NCBI GenBank assembly: GCA_018816945.1
Contig: JAHIVC010000027.1
Location: 1 to 64,000, forward strand
Direction: 5' to 3'
DNA length: 64,000 nucleotides
Source: Bacteroidota bacterium
GTDB lineage: Bacteria > Bacteroidota > Bacteroidia > Bacteroidales > GCA-2711565
Shown here: one piece after another, positions 24,834-33,108 of the stretch
Layout: each line of letters opens with the position of its first letter
Position numbering within the stretch: the first letter of the stretch is position 1
Program-made: the position numbers and the translations under genes
The notes under the pieces: generated by a model
What the model was told of the DNA's origin: nothing
The model's input: the letters and a program-made list of their open reading frames with translations, nothing else
Databases searched by the model: none

Positions 24834-27776
24834 ATGCTCCTAAACTGCCATACCTATTTCAGTTATAAATTTGGCATACTCTCCATTGAAGAGTTGATAA
24901 CGGAAGCATTGAAAAATAATTATACAGAGCTATGTCTGACTGATATCAACAGCACATCCGCTTGTATTGATTTTATCAGAATCAGCAAAGAGAAGGGATT
25001 AAAACCCATCGTCGGTATTGATTTCAGAAATGGAGTTGACCAAAAGTATATTGGCATCGCAAAAAACAATAAAGGATTTCAGGAGCTGAACGAACACCTA
25101 ACTGAGCATTTGCATCAGGAAAAAGTTTTTGAGAATGATGCCCCTCATTTTGAAAATGCATTTATTATATATCCTTTCATACCAAATCAACTCAAAAAGC
25201 TGAAGGAAAATGAGTTTGTCGGTATTAAACCTGAACAGGTGAACAAATTGGTAGTTTCACCATGGAGAGATCATCCGTATAAATTACTCATTTTTCATCC
25301 CGTTACTTTCAGGTATCAGCGCGACTTTAATATTCATCGCTTACTGCGAACCATCGATAAAAACACGCTACTTACGCTTTTACCATCAAGCGAACAAAGC
25401 TCACCCAACGAAATAATGCCTGACAAAACGGAGCAATTCAAATTCTGGGATGCTTATCCTCAACTGATTAACAATACCCGAAATTTTATCGACCAATGTT
25501 CGATTGATTTTGAATATGGTAAATCAAAAAACAAGGCTTGCTATACTTCTTCCAGAGCAGACGATTATGAATTGTTAAAACAAGAAGTTGAAAAAGGGGT
25601 CCTTTACCGTTTTGGAGTTGCTTCAAGTGCAGTGCGTGACAGAATCAATCTGGAGTTAAAAGTCATCCAACAAATGGATTTTTGTTCTTACTTTTTGATC
25701 AATTGGGATTTGGTGAAATTTGCCCGAAATCAGGGTTATCATTATGTCGGTAGGGGAAGTGGTGCCAATAGTATGTTGGCTTATTTATTGCGGATTACAG
25801 ACGTTGATCCCATTGAACTTGATTTGTATTTCGAGCGATTTATCAATCCTTCGCGTAGCAGCCCTCCCGATTTTGACCTGGATTTTGCCTCACGCGAACG
25901 CGATGCCGTCACCAAATATATTTTCGACCGTCATGGCTGGAAACACACGGCTTTAGTTGGTTCATACAATACTTTTCAGTATCGTTCAATGATTCGAGAA
26001 TTAGGCAAAGTATTTGGACTTCCGCCCGAAGATATCGATGAATTGCAAGCGAATAAAGCCCGAAGAGACCTCGATCATATCGGCAAACTGGTATTGGGAT
26101 ATGGTCAGTTGATAAAAGATTTTCCAAGTCATTTAAGTGTGCATTCCAGTGGAATTTTGATTTCAGAAGAACCGATTACCGCTTATTGTGCAACCATGAT
26201 GCCACCCAAAGGTTTTCCAACTACACATTTCAGCATGCTGGAAGCCGAAGATTTAGGACTTGCAAAATTTGATATTTTGGGTCAACGTGGAATTAGCAAG
26301 ATTAAGGATACGGTAGATATGGTGGCTCATCGTACCAAAATTAACATCGATATTCATCAACTCGAACAATTTAAATGTGATCCAAAAGTCCGATCTTTAT
26401 TGAAACAAGGGATGGCTATTGGTTGTTTCTATATTGAATCGCCAGCGATGCGTATGCTTTTAAGAAAGCTTGAAGCAGAAGATTATTTGCGTTTGGTAGC
26501 AGCAAGTTCAATTATTCGTCCGGGGGTTGCCAAGAGCGGCATGATGCGCGAATACATTTTAAGATACCGCGATCCGGAAAGGAGGGAGGTTGCCAGAAAA
26601 GCGTTACCGGAACTGTATAAATTACTGGAAGAAACTTATGGGGTGATGGTTTATCAGGAGGATGTGTTGAAAGTTGCTCACCTTTTTGCTAATTTGACGC
26701 TTGCTGAAGCAGATATTCTTCGTCGGGGAATGTCCTGGAAATTCAAGCAGCGAAACGAATTTCATAAAGTACGGGATAAGTTTTTTGAAAATTGCAATAC
26801 AAAAGGATATCCTGATACCACGATCACCGCAATTTGGGAGCAGATCGAAAGTTTTGCTAATTATGCTTTTTCAAAAGGCCATTCTGCCTCTTACGCGGTC
26901 GAAAGCTTTCAGGCTTTGTATTTAAAAGCTTATTATCCACTCGAATATATGACCGCAACGGTCAATAATGGAGGAGGATTTTACCATACGGAATTATATT
27001 TGCATGAAGCCCGAATGCATGGAGCCATTATTGAAGCTCCCTGTATTAATCAAAGTGATGGTCCATGTATATTAATTGATAAGCAGATTTATATTGGTTT
27101 GGCATTTATCAAGAATTTCGAAACTAATAGTATCAGAAATATCCTAAAAGAAAGACAAAACGGAGTTTTTACATCATTAGAAGAATTTGTCAGAAGGATT
27201 GAAATAAGCCTTGACCAACTCATTATTTTAATCAAAGTTGGTGGATTTAGAATGTTAAATTCAAATAAAAAAGAATTGCTTTGGGAAGCTCATCTTTATT
27301 TATCGAAAGGGAAGAAATCGAAACCCGCAAAGCAACTATTTAAAGAGAAAGCTAAACGTTATCATTTACCTGATCTTAACCATCTTCCGATTGAAGATGC
27401 ATTTGATGAAATCGACTTGCTTGGATTTCCGGTAAAAACTTCACCATTTGATCTCTTAAAAGAAAAACCTGATCTTCAACTGAGAGCTAAAGATTTGAAA
27501 TCGAAAATAGGCAAACAAGTTGAAATACTCGCATATTTGGTACATGTGAAAGGTACCATGACCGGGGAGGGTAAACGTATGAGTTTTGGAGTGTTCATTG
27601 ATTTGGATGGGGAATGGGTCGATACGGTTCAGTTTCCTGAAACAGTTAAACAATACCCGTTTCTGGGATATGGGTGCTATATTTTAAAAGGCAAGGTTGT
27701 TGAAGAGTTTGGCTTTATCAGTATTGAAATAAATTGGCATAAACGATTAAAAAATCTAACTATAGATGATTACTAA
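24834..27776 (+). CDS. DNA polymerase III alpha subunit-like (second, short DnaE)
   Basis: A 980-residue C-family polymerase from the ATG at 24834. The order is: PHP domain (LLNCHTYFSYKFGILSIEE), palm with YVGRGSGANSMLAYLL and catalytic Asp residues in PPDFDLDF (about 344-351), fingers with IRPGVAKSGMMREY and GVMVYQEDVLKVA, helix-hairpin-helix region, and an OB-like domain at the end. The length is well below the main replicative DnaE (about 1200 in this phylum), so this is probably the accessory polymerase, often linked to mutagenic repair. The first histidine of the PHP HxH motif is replaced (NCH instead of HxH), so proofreading-type metal binding is doubtful. No imuA/imuB-like gene is nearby. 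Its G+C is somewhat above that of its neighbours. Confidence 0.9.
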   Translation: MLLNCHTYFSYKFGILSIEELITEALKNNYTELCLTDINSTSACIDFIRISKEKGLKPIVGIDFRNGVDQKYIGIAKNNKGFQELNEHLTEHLHQEKVFENDAPHFENAFIIYPFIPNQLKKLKENEFVGIKPEQVNKLVVSPWRDHPYKLLIFHPVTFRYQRDFNIHRLLRTIDKNTLLTLLPSSEQSSPNEIMPDKTEQFKFWDAYPQLINNTRNFIDQCSIDFEYGKSKNKACYTSSRADDYELLKQEVEKGVLYRFGVASSAVRDRINLELKVIQQMDFCSYFLINWDLVKFARNQGYHYVGRGSGANSMLAYLLRITDVDPIELDLYFERFINPSRSSPPDFDLDFASRERDAVTKYIFDRHGWKHTALVGSYNTFQYRSMIRELGKVFGLPPEDIDELQANKARRDLDHIGKLVLGYGQLIKDFPSHLSVHSSGILISEEPITAYCATMMPPKGFPTTHFSMLEAEDLGLAKFDILGQRGISKIKDTVDMVAHRTKINIDIHQLEQFKCDPKVRSLLKQGMAIGCFYIESPAMRMLLRKLEAEDYLRLVAASSIIRPGVAKSGMMREYILRYRDPERREVARKALPELYKLLEETYGVMVYQEDVLKVAHLFANLTLAEADILRRGMSWKFKQRNEFHKVRDKFFENCNTKGYPDTTITAIWEQIESFANYAFSKGHSASYAVESFQALYLKAYYPLEYMTATVNNGGGFYHTELYLHEARMHGAIIEAPCINQSDGPCILIDKQIYIGLAFIKNFETNSIRNILKERQNGVFTSLEEFVRRIEISLDQLIILIKVGGFRMLNSNKKELLWEAHLYLSKGKKSKPAKQLFKEKAKRYHLPDLNHLPIEDAFDEIDLLGFPVKTSPFDLLKEKPDLQLRAKDLKSKIGKQVEILAYLVHVKGTMTGEGKRMSFGVFIDLDGEWVDTVQFPETVKQYPFLGYGCYILKGKVVEEFGFISIEINWHKRLKNLTIDDY

Positions 27777-27780
27777 ATTG

Positions 27781-27970
27781 CAAATTGGTGTATCAGTAAA
27801 TTAGTGAATTAGAAAAATTAACCAAGGATACTTCGACTCTGCTCAGTGTCCTACGATTATTACATTTTCAAATTGACATATTTTCAAATCATCAAATTCC
27901 CAATCCACTAATTCACTATTCTTCTTCACAAATTTACCAATCAACTCATTAACTAATTTCTTTTCAAGCT
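27781..27970. repeat. Low-complexity intergenic segment with 11-base inverted repeat and REP-like core
   Basis: TAGTGAATTAG (27802-27812) and CTAATTCACTA (27908-27918) are exact inverted repeats. Between them lies ACTTCGACTCTGCTCAGTGT, which resembles the short palindromic CTTCGAC-n-GCTCAG elements seen between genes in many bacteria. ATTAGTGA/ATTGGT words recur on both sides. Confidence 0.45.
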
Positions 27971-27996
27971 TTTCTCATTCATGTTGATTAAAGCAG

Positions 27997-28004
27997 TAAT
28001 TTTG
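27997..28004 (+). promoter_or_regulatory. TAATTTTG -7 element for typA
   Basis: A consensus TAnnTTTG, 18 bases before the ATG at 28023 and inside the longer open frame from 27981; it decides for the downstream start. Confidence 0.6.
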
Positions 28005-28022
28005 CACCTCCAAAAAATTAGT

Positions 28023-29807
28023 ATGCAATCAATTCGAAATATAGCCATTATCGCACACGTAGATCATGGCAAAACAACCTTAGTTGATAAGATCATAGCC
28101 GAATGTAAGACGCTTGATCAAAGAAAAGAAGTAACAGATTTGCTGTTGGACAGCAACGATTTAGAACGCGAAAGAGGGATTACTATTCTATCAAAAAATG
28201 TATCTGTAAATTATAAAAATGTTAAAATAAATATTATTGATACACCCGGACACGCTGATTTCAGTGGTGAAGTTGAGAGGGTTTTAAAGATGGCCGATGG
28301 TGTATTATTACTGGTTGATGCTTTCGAAGGGCCGATGCCTCAGACCCGATTTGTATTGAACAAAGCACTCATGCTTGGATTAAAGCCAATTGTAGTAATC
28401 AATAAAGTTGATAAATTTAACTGCCGACCTGAAGAAGTACAACAGGATGTTTTTGAGTTAATGTATAACCTTGATGCAACAGAAGATCAGTTAGATTTTG
28501 TGACAATATTCGGTTCATCAAAGCAAGGTTGGATGACAACTAATCTGAGCATACCTTCAACCAATGTTATCCCATTGCTCGATTCAATTCTGAAAAATGT
28601 TCCTGAAGCGCCTTACCGTGAGGGATCTCCACAAATGCAGATTTCATCCTTGGATCACTCAAATTATGTAGGTAGGATTTCTATCGGACGAATTTTTAGA
28701 GGTGACCTGTACGAAGGAAAATATTACACATTATGTCAAAAAGCAGGAAAGCGGGCAAAGGTAAAAATAAAGGAATTATTCGTTTTTGAAGGTCTTGGTA
28801 AAACAAAGGTACAGCAAGCCCGATCAGGTGATATTTGTGCTATTGTGGGGTTTGATGAATTCGAAATAGGCGATACCCTTGCCGATCTGGATGCTCCTGA
28901 ACCTTTGCCACGAATCGCTATCGACGAGCCTACCATGAGTATGTTGTTTGTAATTAATAATTCACCCTTTCTGGGTCAGGAAGGTAAATTTGTTACATCA
29001 CGTCACTTGCGTGATCGACTGTTTAAGGAAATGGAAAAAAACCTTGCATTAAAAGTTGAATTAACGGATAAGGAGGATCGTTTTTCCGTGTTCGGCAGGG
29101 GAATACTCCATCTCTCCATTTTAATTGAGACCATGCGTAGAGAAGGTTATGAATTTCAGGTTGGTAAACCAAAAGTGATTTTTAAAACCATAGATGACAT
29201 TAAATGTGAGCCTTTTGAAGCCTTAGTTATTGATGTTCCTGAACAATTTGCCGGAAAAGCAATCGAACTTGTTTCTCAAAAGAAAGGTGACTTGCTTGTC
29301 ATGGAACCAAAAAGTGATTTACTGCATCTTGAGTTTATTATTCCTGCCCGTGGTTTGATTGGGTTAAGAAATAATGTTTTGACGGCTACAACCGGTACTG
29401 CTGTTATGACTCACCGTTTTAGTGGTTATCAAGCCTATAAAGGCGAAATAAACGAAAGAATGGCTGGATCACTGATAGCGATTGAAGGAGGACAAGCTTT
29501 GGCTTACGCACTTTTCAGGCTATCGGATAGAGGTAAGTTTTTCATTGATCCGGGTGAACAAATCTATAAAGGACAAGTTATTGGAGAGCACACCCGTGAT
29601 AATGATATAGATGTAGCTGCTACAAAAGGCAAGAAGTTGACAAATATGCGTGCATCGGGTACAGATGAATCTACTAAAGTATCGCCAAAAATTCAATTTT
29701 CATTGGAAGAAGCCATGGAATACATTAAAGAGGACGAATACCTCGAAATAACCCCAAAGAGTCTTCGGATGCGAAAAATTAGTTATAAAGTAGCTAAGTT
29801 TCAGTAA
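28023..29807 (+). CDS. typA: Ribosome-associated GTPase TypA/BipA
   Basis: A 594-residue translational GTPase starting [20 protein letters not shown]; the family always begins this way, so the frame from 27981 is too long. The G motifs are G1 [10 protein letters not shown]2 ERGITI, G3 DTPGHADF and G4 NKVDK. EF-G-like domains follow, with [20 protein letters not shown], and the TypA-specific C-terminal domain with [25 protein letters not shown] and VGEHTRDND-type [14 protein letters not shown]. TypA binds ribosomes and helps assembly and growth under stress or in the cold. A strong terminator follows. Confidence 0.96.
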   Translation: MQSIRNIAIIAHVDHGKTTLVDKIIAECKTLDQRKEVTDLLLDSNDLERERGITILSKNVSVNYKNVKINIIDTPGHADFSGEVERVLKMADGVLLLVDAFEGPMPQTRFVLNKALMLGLKPIVVINKVDKFNCRPEEVQQDVFELMYNLDATEDQLDFVTIFGSSKQGWMTTNLSIPSTNVIPLLDSILKNVPEAPYREGSPQMQISSLDHSNYVGRISIGRIFRGDLYEGKYYTLCQKAGKRAKVKIKELFVFEGLGKTKVQQARSGDICAIVGFDEFEIGDTLADLDAPEPLPRIAIDEPTMSMLFVINNSPFLGQEGKFVTSRHLRDRLFKEMEKNLALKVELTDKEDRFSVFGRGILHLSILIETMRREGYEFQVGKPKVIFKTIDDIKCEPFEALVIDVPEQFAGKAIELVSQKKGDLLVMEPKSDLLHLEFIIPARGLIGLRNNVLTATTGTAVMTHRFSGYQAYKGEINERMAGSLIAIEGGQALAYALFRLSDRGKFFIDPGEQIYKGQVIGEHTRDNDIDVAATKGKKLTNMRASGTDESTKVSPKIQFSLEEAMEYIKEDEYLEITPKSLRMRKISYKVAKFQ

Positions 29808-29828
29808 TACCAATTATAAAATGAACAG

Positions 29829-29865
29829 AAAAGGATGGTTCTCAGATTAGGGCCATCCTTTTTTT
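29829..29865 (+). terminator. Intrinsic terminator after typA
   Basis: AAAAGGATGG pairs with CCATCCTTTT around a 14-base loop and runs straight into a T-tract. It insulates typA from the arginine operon. Confidence 0.9.
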
Positions 29866-30033
29866 GTACAAAAAAGCTGACTAGAATGAGTAGTTTTCAA
29901 TTCAAAACATTTTTCATTGACCCATAATAAGTGACAAATTAATAGTTTATTATAGATGAGATTTACGATTTATACTTAAAAAGAAACATTCTCTTTTTAT
30001 TTTTTTAAATTTTGAGATGATTACTATTTTTTC

Positions 30034-30063
30034 TTGATATTTTATAAAAACTATTTACATTTG
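30034..30063 (+). promoter_or_regulatory. Promoter of the arginine leader/operon
   Basis: TTG (30034-30036) as -33 box, a 19-base spacer, then TACATTTG (30056-30063) as -7 box. This is the best-matched promoter in the window and lies 9 bases before the leader ORF ATG, so the 5' untranslated part is only a few bases. Confidence 0.75.
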
Positions 30064-30072
30064 CCCCCATCT

Positions 30073-30183
30073 ATGGATAAGACAACGACATACCAGATTT
30101 TAAAACTACAGCATATGCATGTAGCCGGTATTGTTACGCCTTTAACTTCCTTATTAAGACATAGACGCCCGTCCCGGGCATAA
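30073..30183 (+). CDS. Candidate arginine leader peptide (36 aa)
   Basis: A 36-codon ORF beginning MDKTTTYQILKLQ and ending LLRHRRPSRA. Four of its last eight codons are arginine: AGA at 30157 and 30163, CGC at 30166, CGG at 30175. It begins 9 bases after a well-formed promoter and stops 84 bases before the first gene of an arginine biosynthesis operon. The arginine codons lie in and beside a GC-rich hairpin (30167-30179), and a second hairpin follows the stop. This is the layout of a ribosome-mediated attenuator, in which ribosomes stalled for arginyl-tRNA change the downstream RNA fold. The peptide itself need have no function. I know of no described family for it; the call rests on context. 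Confidence 0.65.
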   Translation: MDKTTTYQILKLQHMHVAGIVTPLTSLLRHRRPSRA

Positions 30184-30210
30184 TTTATTTTGCAGGGTTA
30201 CGTACCCTGC
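30167..30210 (+). promoter_or_regulatory. Attenuator-like hairpins before the arginine operon
   Basis: Hairpin 1: GCCCG (30167-30171) with CGGGC (30175-30179), loop TCC, covering the last arginine codons. Hairpin 2: GCAGGGT (30192-30198) with ACCCTGC (30204-30210), loop TACGT. CGTCCC (30170-30175) could instead pair with GGG and ACG in 30195-30202, breaking both hairpins. The T-tract after hairpin 2 is poor, so it may work by a route other than classical intrinsic termination. Confidence 0.5.
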
Positions 30211-30266
30211 CGTTTCATTATACATTCTCGTATTTATTACATTTTTAATCTAAGATTTTAGTTTCA

Positions 30267-30932
30267 ATGAAAATTATAGTAAGTGTGGCTAATGTTAGTC
30301 ACCTAAAATTTGCTGCTTCAATTTGCAAGATGATTGAAGAAGCATCAAAAATAAGAGGTACCGGTATTGCCAAACGTGAACCGGCTTATATAAGCCAAAA
30401 AATCACCGAAGGCAAATCTGTGATTGCAACCCATAACGATCAAGTGGTTGGTTACTGTTACATCGAAAGTTGGGAAGGGCAGAAATTTGTTGCCAATTCA
30501 GGACTCATCGTACATCCTGATTATCGCAAAACGGGCCTTGCAAGAGAAATCAAAAGTGCCATCTTCGAATTGTCGGTTAAAAAATTCCCGAATGCCAAAC
30601 TTTTCGGGATCACTACCAGTTTAGCCGTGATGAAAATTAACTCCGACCTAGGTTACAGGCCGGTAACATTTGCTGAACTCACCATGGATGATGCATTCTG
30701 GAAAGGTTGTGAAGGTTGTGTTAATCATGATATACTGATGCGTACAAAGCGAAGCATGTGTTTATGTACAGGGATGGTTTGTGTCCCTTCAGCATTGCCA
30801 ATAAATAATTACCAGGTCAGAAGGAAAATATCCTGGGAAAATTTCAAAATTTTTCTTGTCGAACGCAGAAAACGATTAAAAACCAAATCAAAAGAATATC
30901 CAATTTTAAAAAAGTTTGAAAATGAAAAATAA
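30267..30932 (+). CDS. GNAT acetyltransferase, probable N-acetylglutamate synthase of the arginine operon
   Basis: A 221-residue GNAT protein, first gene of the arginine operon. The acetyl-CoA fold is visible: IATHNDQVVGYCYIESWE, then the pyrophosphate loop region VHPDYRKTGLAREIKSAIFE. The C-terminal part has an unusual cysteine cluster, GCEGC and MCLCTGM. In Bacteroidota a GNAT protein of this size at the head of arginine genes is thought to replace ArgA and acylate glutamate; some members of the phylum use succinyl instead of acetyl groups, and sequence alone does not decide which. It overlaps argG by 11 bases. The ATG at 30267 follows the leader hairpins by 57 bases. Confidence 0.82.
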   Translation: MKIIVSVANVSHLKFAASICKMIEEASKIRGTGIAKREPAYISQKITEGKSVIATHNDQVVGYCYIESWEGQKFVANSGLIVHPDYRKTGLAREIKSAIFELSVKKFPNAKLFGITTSLAVMKINSDLGYRPVTFAELTMDDAFWKGCEGCVNHDILMRTKRSMCLCTGMVCVPSALPINNYQVRRKISWENFKIFLVERRKRLKTKSKEYPILKKFENEK

Positions 30933-32118
30933 TAAGGTAGTGCTTGCGTATAGCGGAGGGCTGGATACTTCATACTGTTTAAAGTATTTGGTGAAAGAAA
31001 AAAAATTAGAGGTTTATTCCGCCATTGTAAATACAGGAGGTTTTTCTGAGGATGAACTTAATCAACTTGAAGAGAAAGCCTATACTTTGGGGGCAACCCA
31101 GCATATTTGCTTACAAGAAACCGAAGCATATTATGAGAAAATCATAAAATATTTAATTTATGGCAATGTTTTAAAGAATAATACTTATCCTTTATCGGTA
31201 AGTGCTGAAAGGGTGTACCAGGCAATTTCACTGGTTAAATATGCGAAGCAAATAAAAGCAGGATCTATTGCTCATGGAAGTACAGGTGCCGGAAATGATC
31301 AGGTCCGTTTTGATTTGATTTTCCAACTAATTGCGCCTGGAATTAAAATCTTAACGCCAACCCGCGATTTGCAGCTTTCTCGTGAAAATGAAATCCTTTA
31401 TTTGAAAAAGAACGGATTCGAAATCAATTTAAAAACATCTGAATACTCCATTAACAAAGGTTTATGGGGAACGAGTGTTGGCGGCAAGGAAACACTTACT
31501 TCTCATCAATCATTGCCTGAAAATGCCTATCCCAGTCAAGTAATTGAAACAAAACCAAAGCAAATTAAAATTGAATTTAGAAATGGTCAGCTGTATGGGT
31601 TGAATCGAAAAAAAATGACACCGATAGCGTGCATACAGTCATTAGAAGCAATTGCAAAAGAATATGCAATAGGGCGGGATATTCATGTTGGGGATACTAT
31701 TATCGGGATAAAAGGCAGGGTTGGTTTCGAAGCAGCTGCAGCAAGTATTATCATTAAGGCACATCACCATCTTGAAAAACATACCTTATCAAAATGGCAA
31801 CTACATTATAAAGAACAAATTGCAAGTTGGTACGGAATGTTTATCCACGAGTCCCAGTACCTTGATCCGGTCATGCGAAATTTAGAAGCCTTTTTGGAAG
31901 ATTCTCAAAAGTATGTGTCAGGAATTGTGAATATTGAATTACATCCATACAGGTTTAATATCCTCGGTATTAAATCTCAGCATGACTTAATGAATCCTGA
32001 ATTTGGATCTTATGGCGAAATGAATCGTGATTGGAGCAGTGATGATGTAAAAGGATTCACAAAAATTTTGGCCAACCCTATTCGAATTTTTAACAAAGTA
32101 AATAAGATATCATGTTAA
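30922..32118 (+). CDS. argG: Argininosuccinate synthase
   Basis: A 398-residue ATP-dependent ligase starting MKNNKVVLAYSGGLDTSY; a TTG two codons upstream (30916) is possible but unneeded. The PP-loop AYSGGLDTS, the substrate segment IAHGSTGAGNDQVRFD, and SEYSINKGLWGTSVGGKE match ArgG. It joins citrulline and aspartate with ATP to make argininosuccinate, the seventh step of arginine synthesis. It overlaps the GNAT gene upstream by 11 bases and argC downstream by 7, so the three are translationally coupled. Confidence 0.96.
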   Translation: MKNNKVVLAYSGGLDTSYCLKYLVKEKKLEVYSAIVNTGGFSEDELNQLEEKAYTLGATQHICLQETEAYYEKIIKYLIYGNVLKNNTYPLSVSAERVYQAISLVKYAKQIKAGSIAHGSTGAGNDQVRFDLIFQLIAPGIKILTPTRDLQLSRENEILYLKKNGFEINLKTSEYSINKGLWGTSVGGKETLTSHQSLPENAYPSQVIETKPKQIKIEFRNGQLYGLNRKKMTPIACIQSLEAIAKEYAIGRDIHVGDTIIGIKGRVGFEAAAASIIIKAHHHLEKHTLSKWQLHYKEQIASWYGMFIHESQYLDPVMRNLEAFLEDSQKYVSGIVNIELHPYRFNILGIKSQHDLMNPEFGSYGEMNRDWSSDDVKGFTKILANPIRIFNKVNKISC

Positions 32119-33089
32119 AGGTAGGCATAATCGGAGGCAGCGGATTCGTAGCCGGCGAATTAATCAGGTGTTTGCTTCATCACCCAGAAGTAAAGATCGA
32201 TTTTGTTTATAGTCACACGAATGCAGGGGAACCGATCAATAAAATTCATCAGGATTTGTTTGCATATCCAGATTTGAAATTTACAGACAAAGTCAATTTA
32301 AATGCAGATGTTGTATTTCTTTGCCTTGGTCACGGTAATTCAATGAAGTTTTTAGAACAACATCAATTTTCAGCAAAAACAAAAATCATCGATTTAAGTA
32401 ATGATTTTCGTTTGGAAAATGATGCTAATTTCAGCGACAGAAAATTTATCTACGGACTGGTAGAATTGAACAAGCATAAAATTGAGACCGCTCAAAATAT
32501 TGCCAGTCCGGGCTGTTTTGCAACAGCGATTCAGTTAGCCGTATTACCCCTCATTAAATATTCAGCAGTATTGAATGATCTTCATATTAGTGCCATTACC
32601 GGATCTACCGGGGCAGGTCAATCATTAACCCAAACAACTGCCCATAGCTGGAGAACCAACAATATTTCTGTTTACAAAGCTTTCACGCACCAGCACCTTG
32701 CAGAAATAAAAGAAACAATTTCCGGTTTCAGGGATTCAGAAACTCAGGAAATTAATTTCATTCCTTACAGAGGGGATTTCACACGCGGAATTTTCTCGAG
32801 CATTTATACCGAATCGGAATACAGTGAAAAAGAGCTTGTAGCGATGTATAAAGATTTTTATAAGGATGCAATGTTTACCCATATTACTATGAACGAACTC
32901 AATCTCAAACAAGTAGTAAATACAAATCACTGCTTAATCCAGGTACAGAAAATCGGGAATAAGGTACTCATCAATTCAGCCATCGATAATTTATTGAAAG
33001 GGGCAGCAGGGCAGGCCATTCAAAATATGAACCTCATGTGTGGACTTGATGAATCGTTGGGATTGAAGTTAAAGGCAAATTATTTTTAG
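32112..33089 (+). CDS. argC: N-acetyl-gamma-glutamyl-phosphate reductase
   Basis: A 325-residue NADP-dependent reductase. The Rossmann start is KVGIIGGSGFVAGELIRCL, and the catalytic cysteine is in NIASPGCFATAIQLA near residue 136. TGSTGAGQSL and FTHQHLAEI are further family marks, and the C-terminal half has VLINSAIDNLLKGAAGQAIQNMN. It reduces the acyl-glutamyl phosphate made by ArgB to the semialdehyde. The ATG lies inside the end of argG (7-base overlap). A 19-base gap leads to argD. Confidence 0.96.
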   Translation: MLKVGIIGGSGFVAGELIRCLLHHPEVKIDFVYSHTNAGEPINKIHQDLFAYPDLKFTDKVNLNADVVFLCLGHGNSMKFLEQHQFSAKTKIIDLSNDFRLENDANFSDRKFIYGLVELNKHKIETAQNIASPGCFATAIQLAVLPLIKYSAVLNDLHISAITGSTGAGQSLTQTTAHSWRTNNISVYKAFTHQHLAEIKETISGFRDSETQEINFIPYRGDFTRGIFSSIYTESEYSEKELVAMYKDFYKDAMFTHITMNELNLKQVVNTNHCLIQVQKIGNKVLINSAIDNLLKGAAGQAIQNMNLMCGLDESLGLKLKANYF

Positions 33090-33108
33090 TATTATAAATT
33101 AAAAAGAT

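Noticed and set aside
27841-27860. Core CTTCGAC..GCTCAG as a terminator
   Set aside because: The stem is imperfect and no T-run follows; a repeat element is more likely.
29870-30033. ArgR-type operator before the arginine operon
   Set aside because: I looked for paired palindromic ARG-box-like sites and found none convincing in this AT-rich stretch, although a diverged site could be missed by eye.
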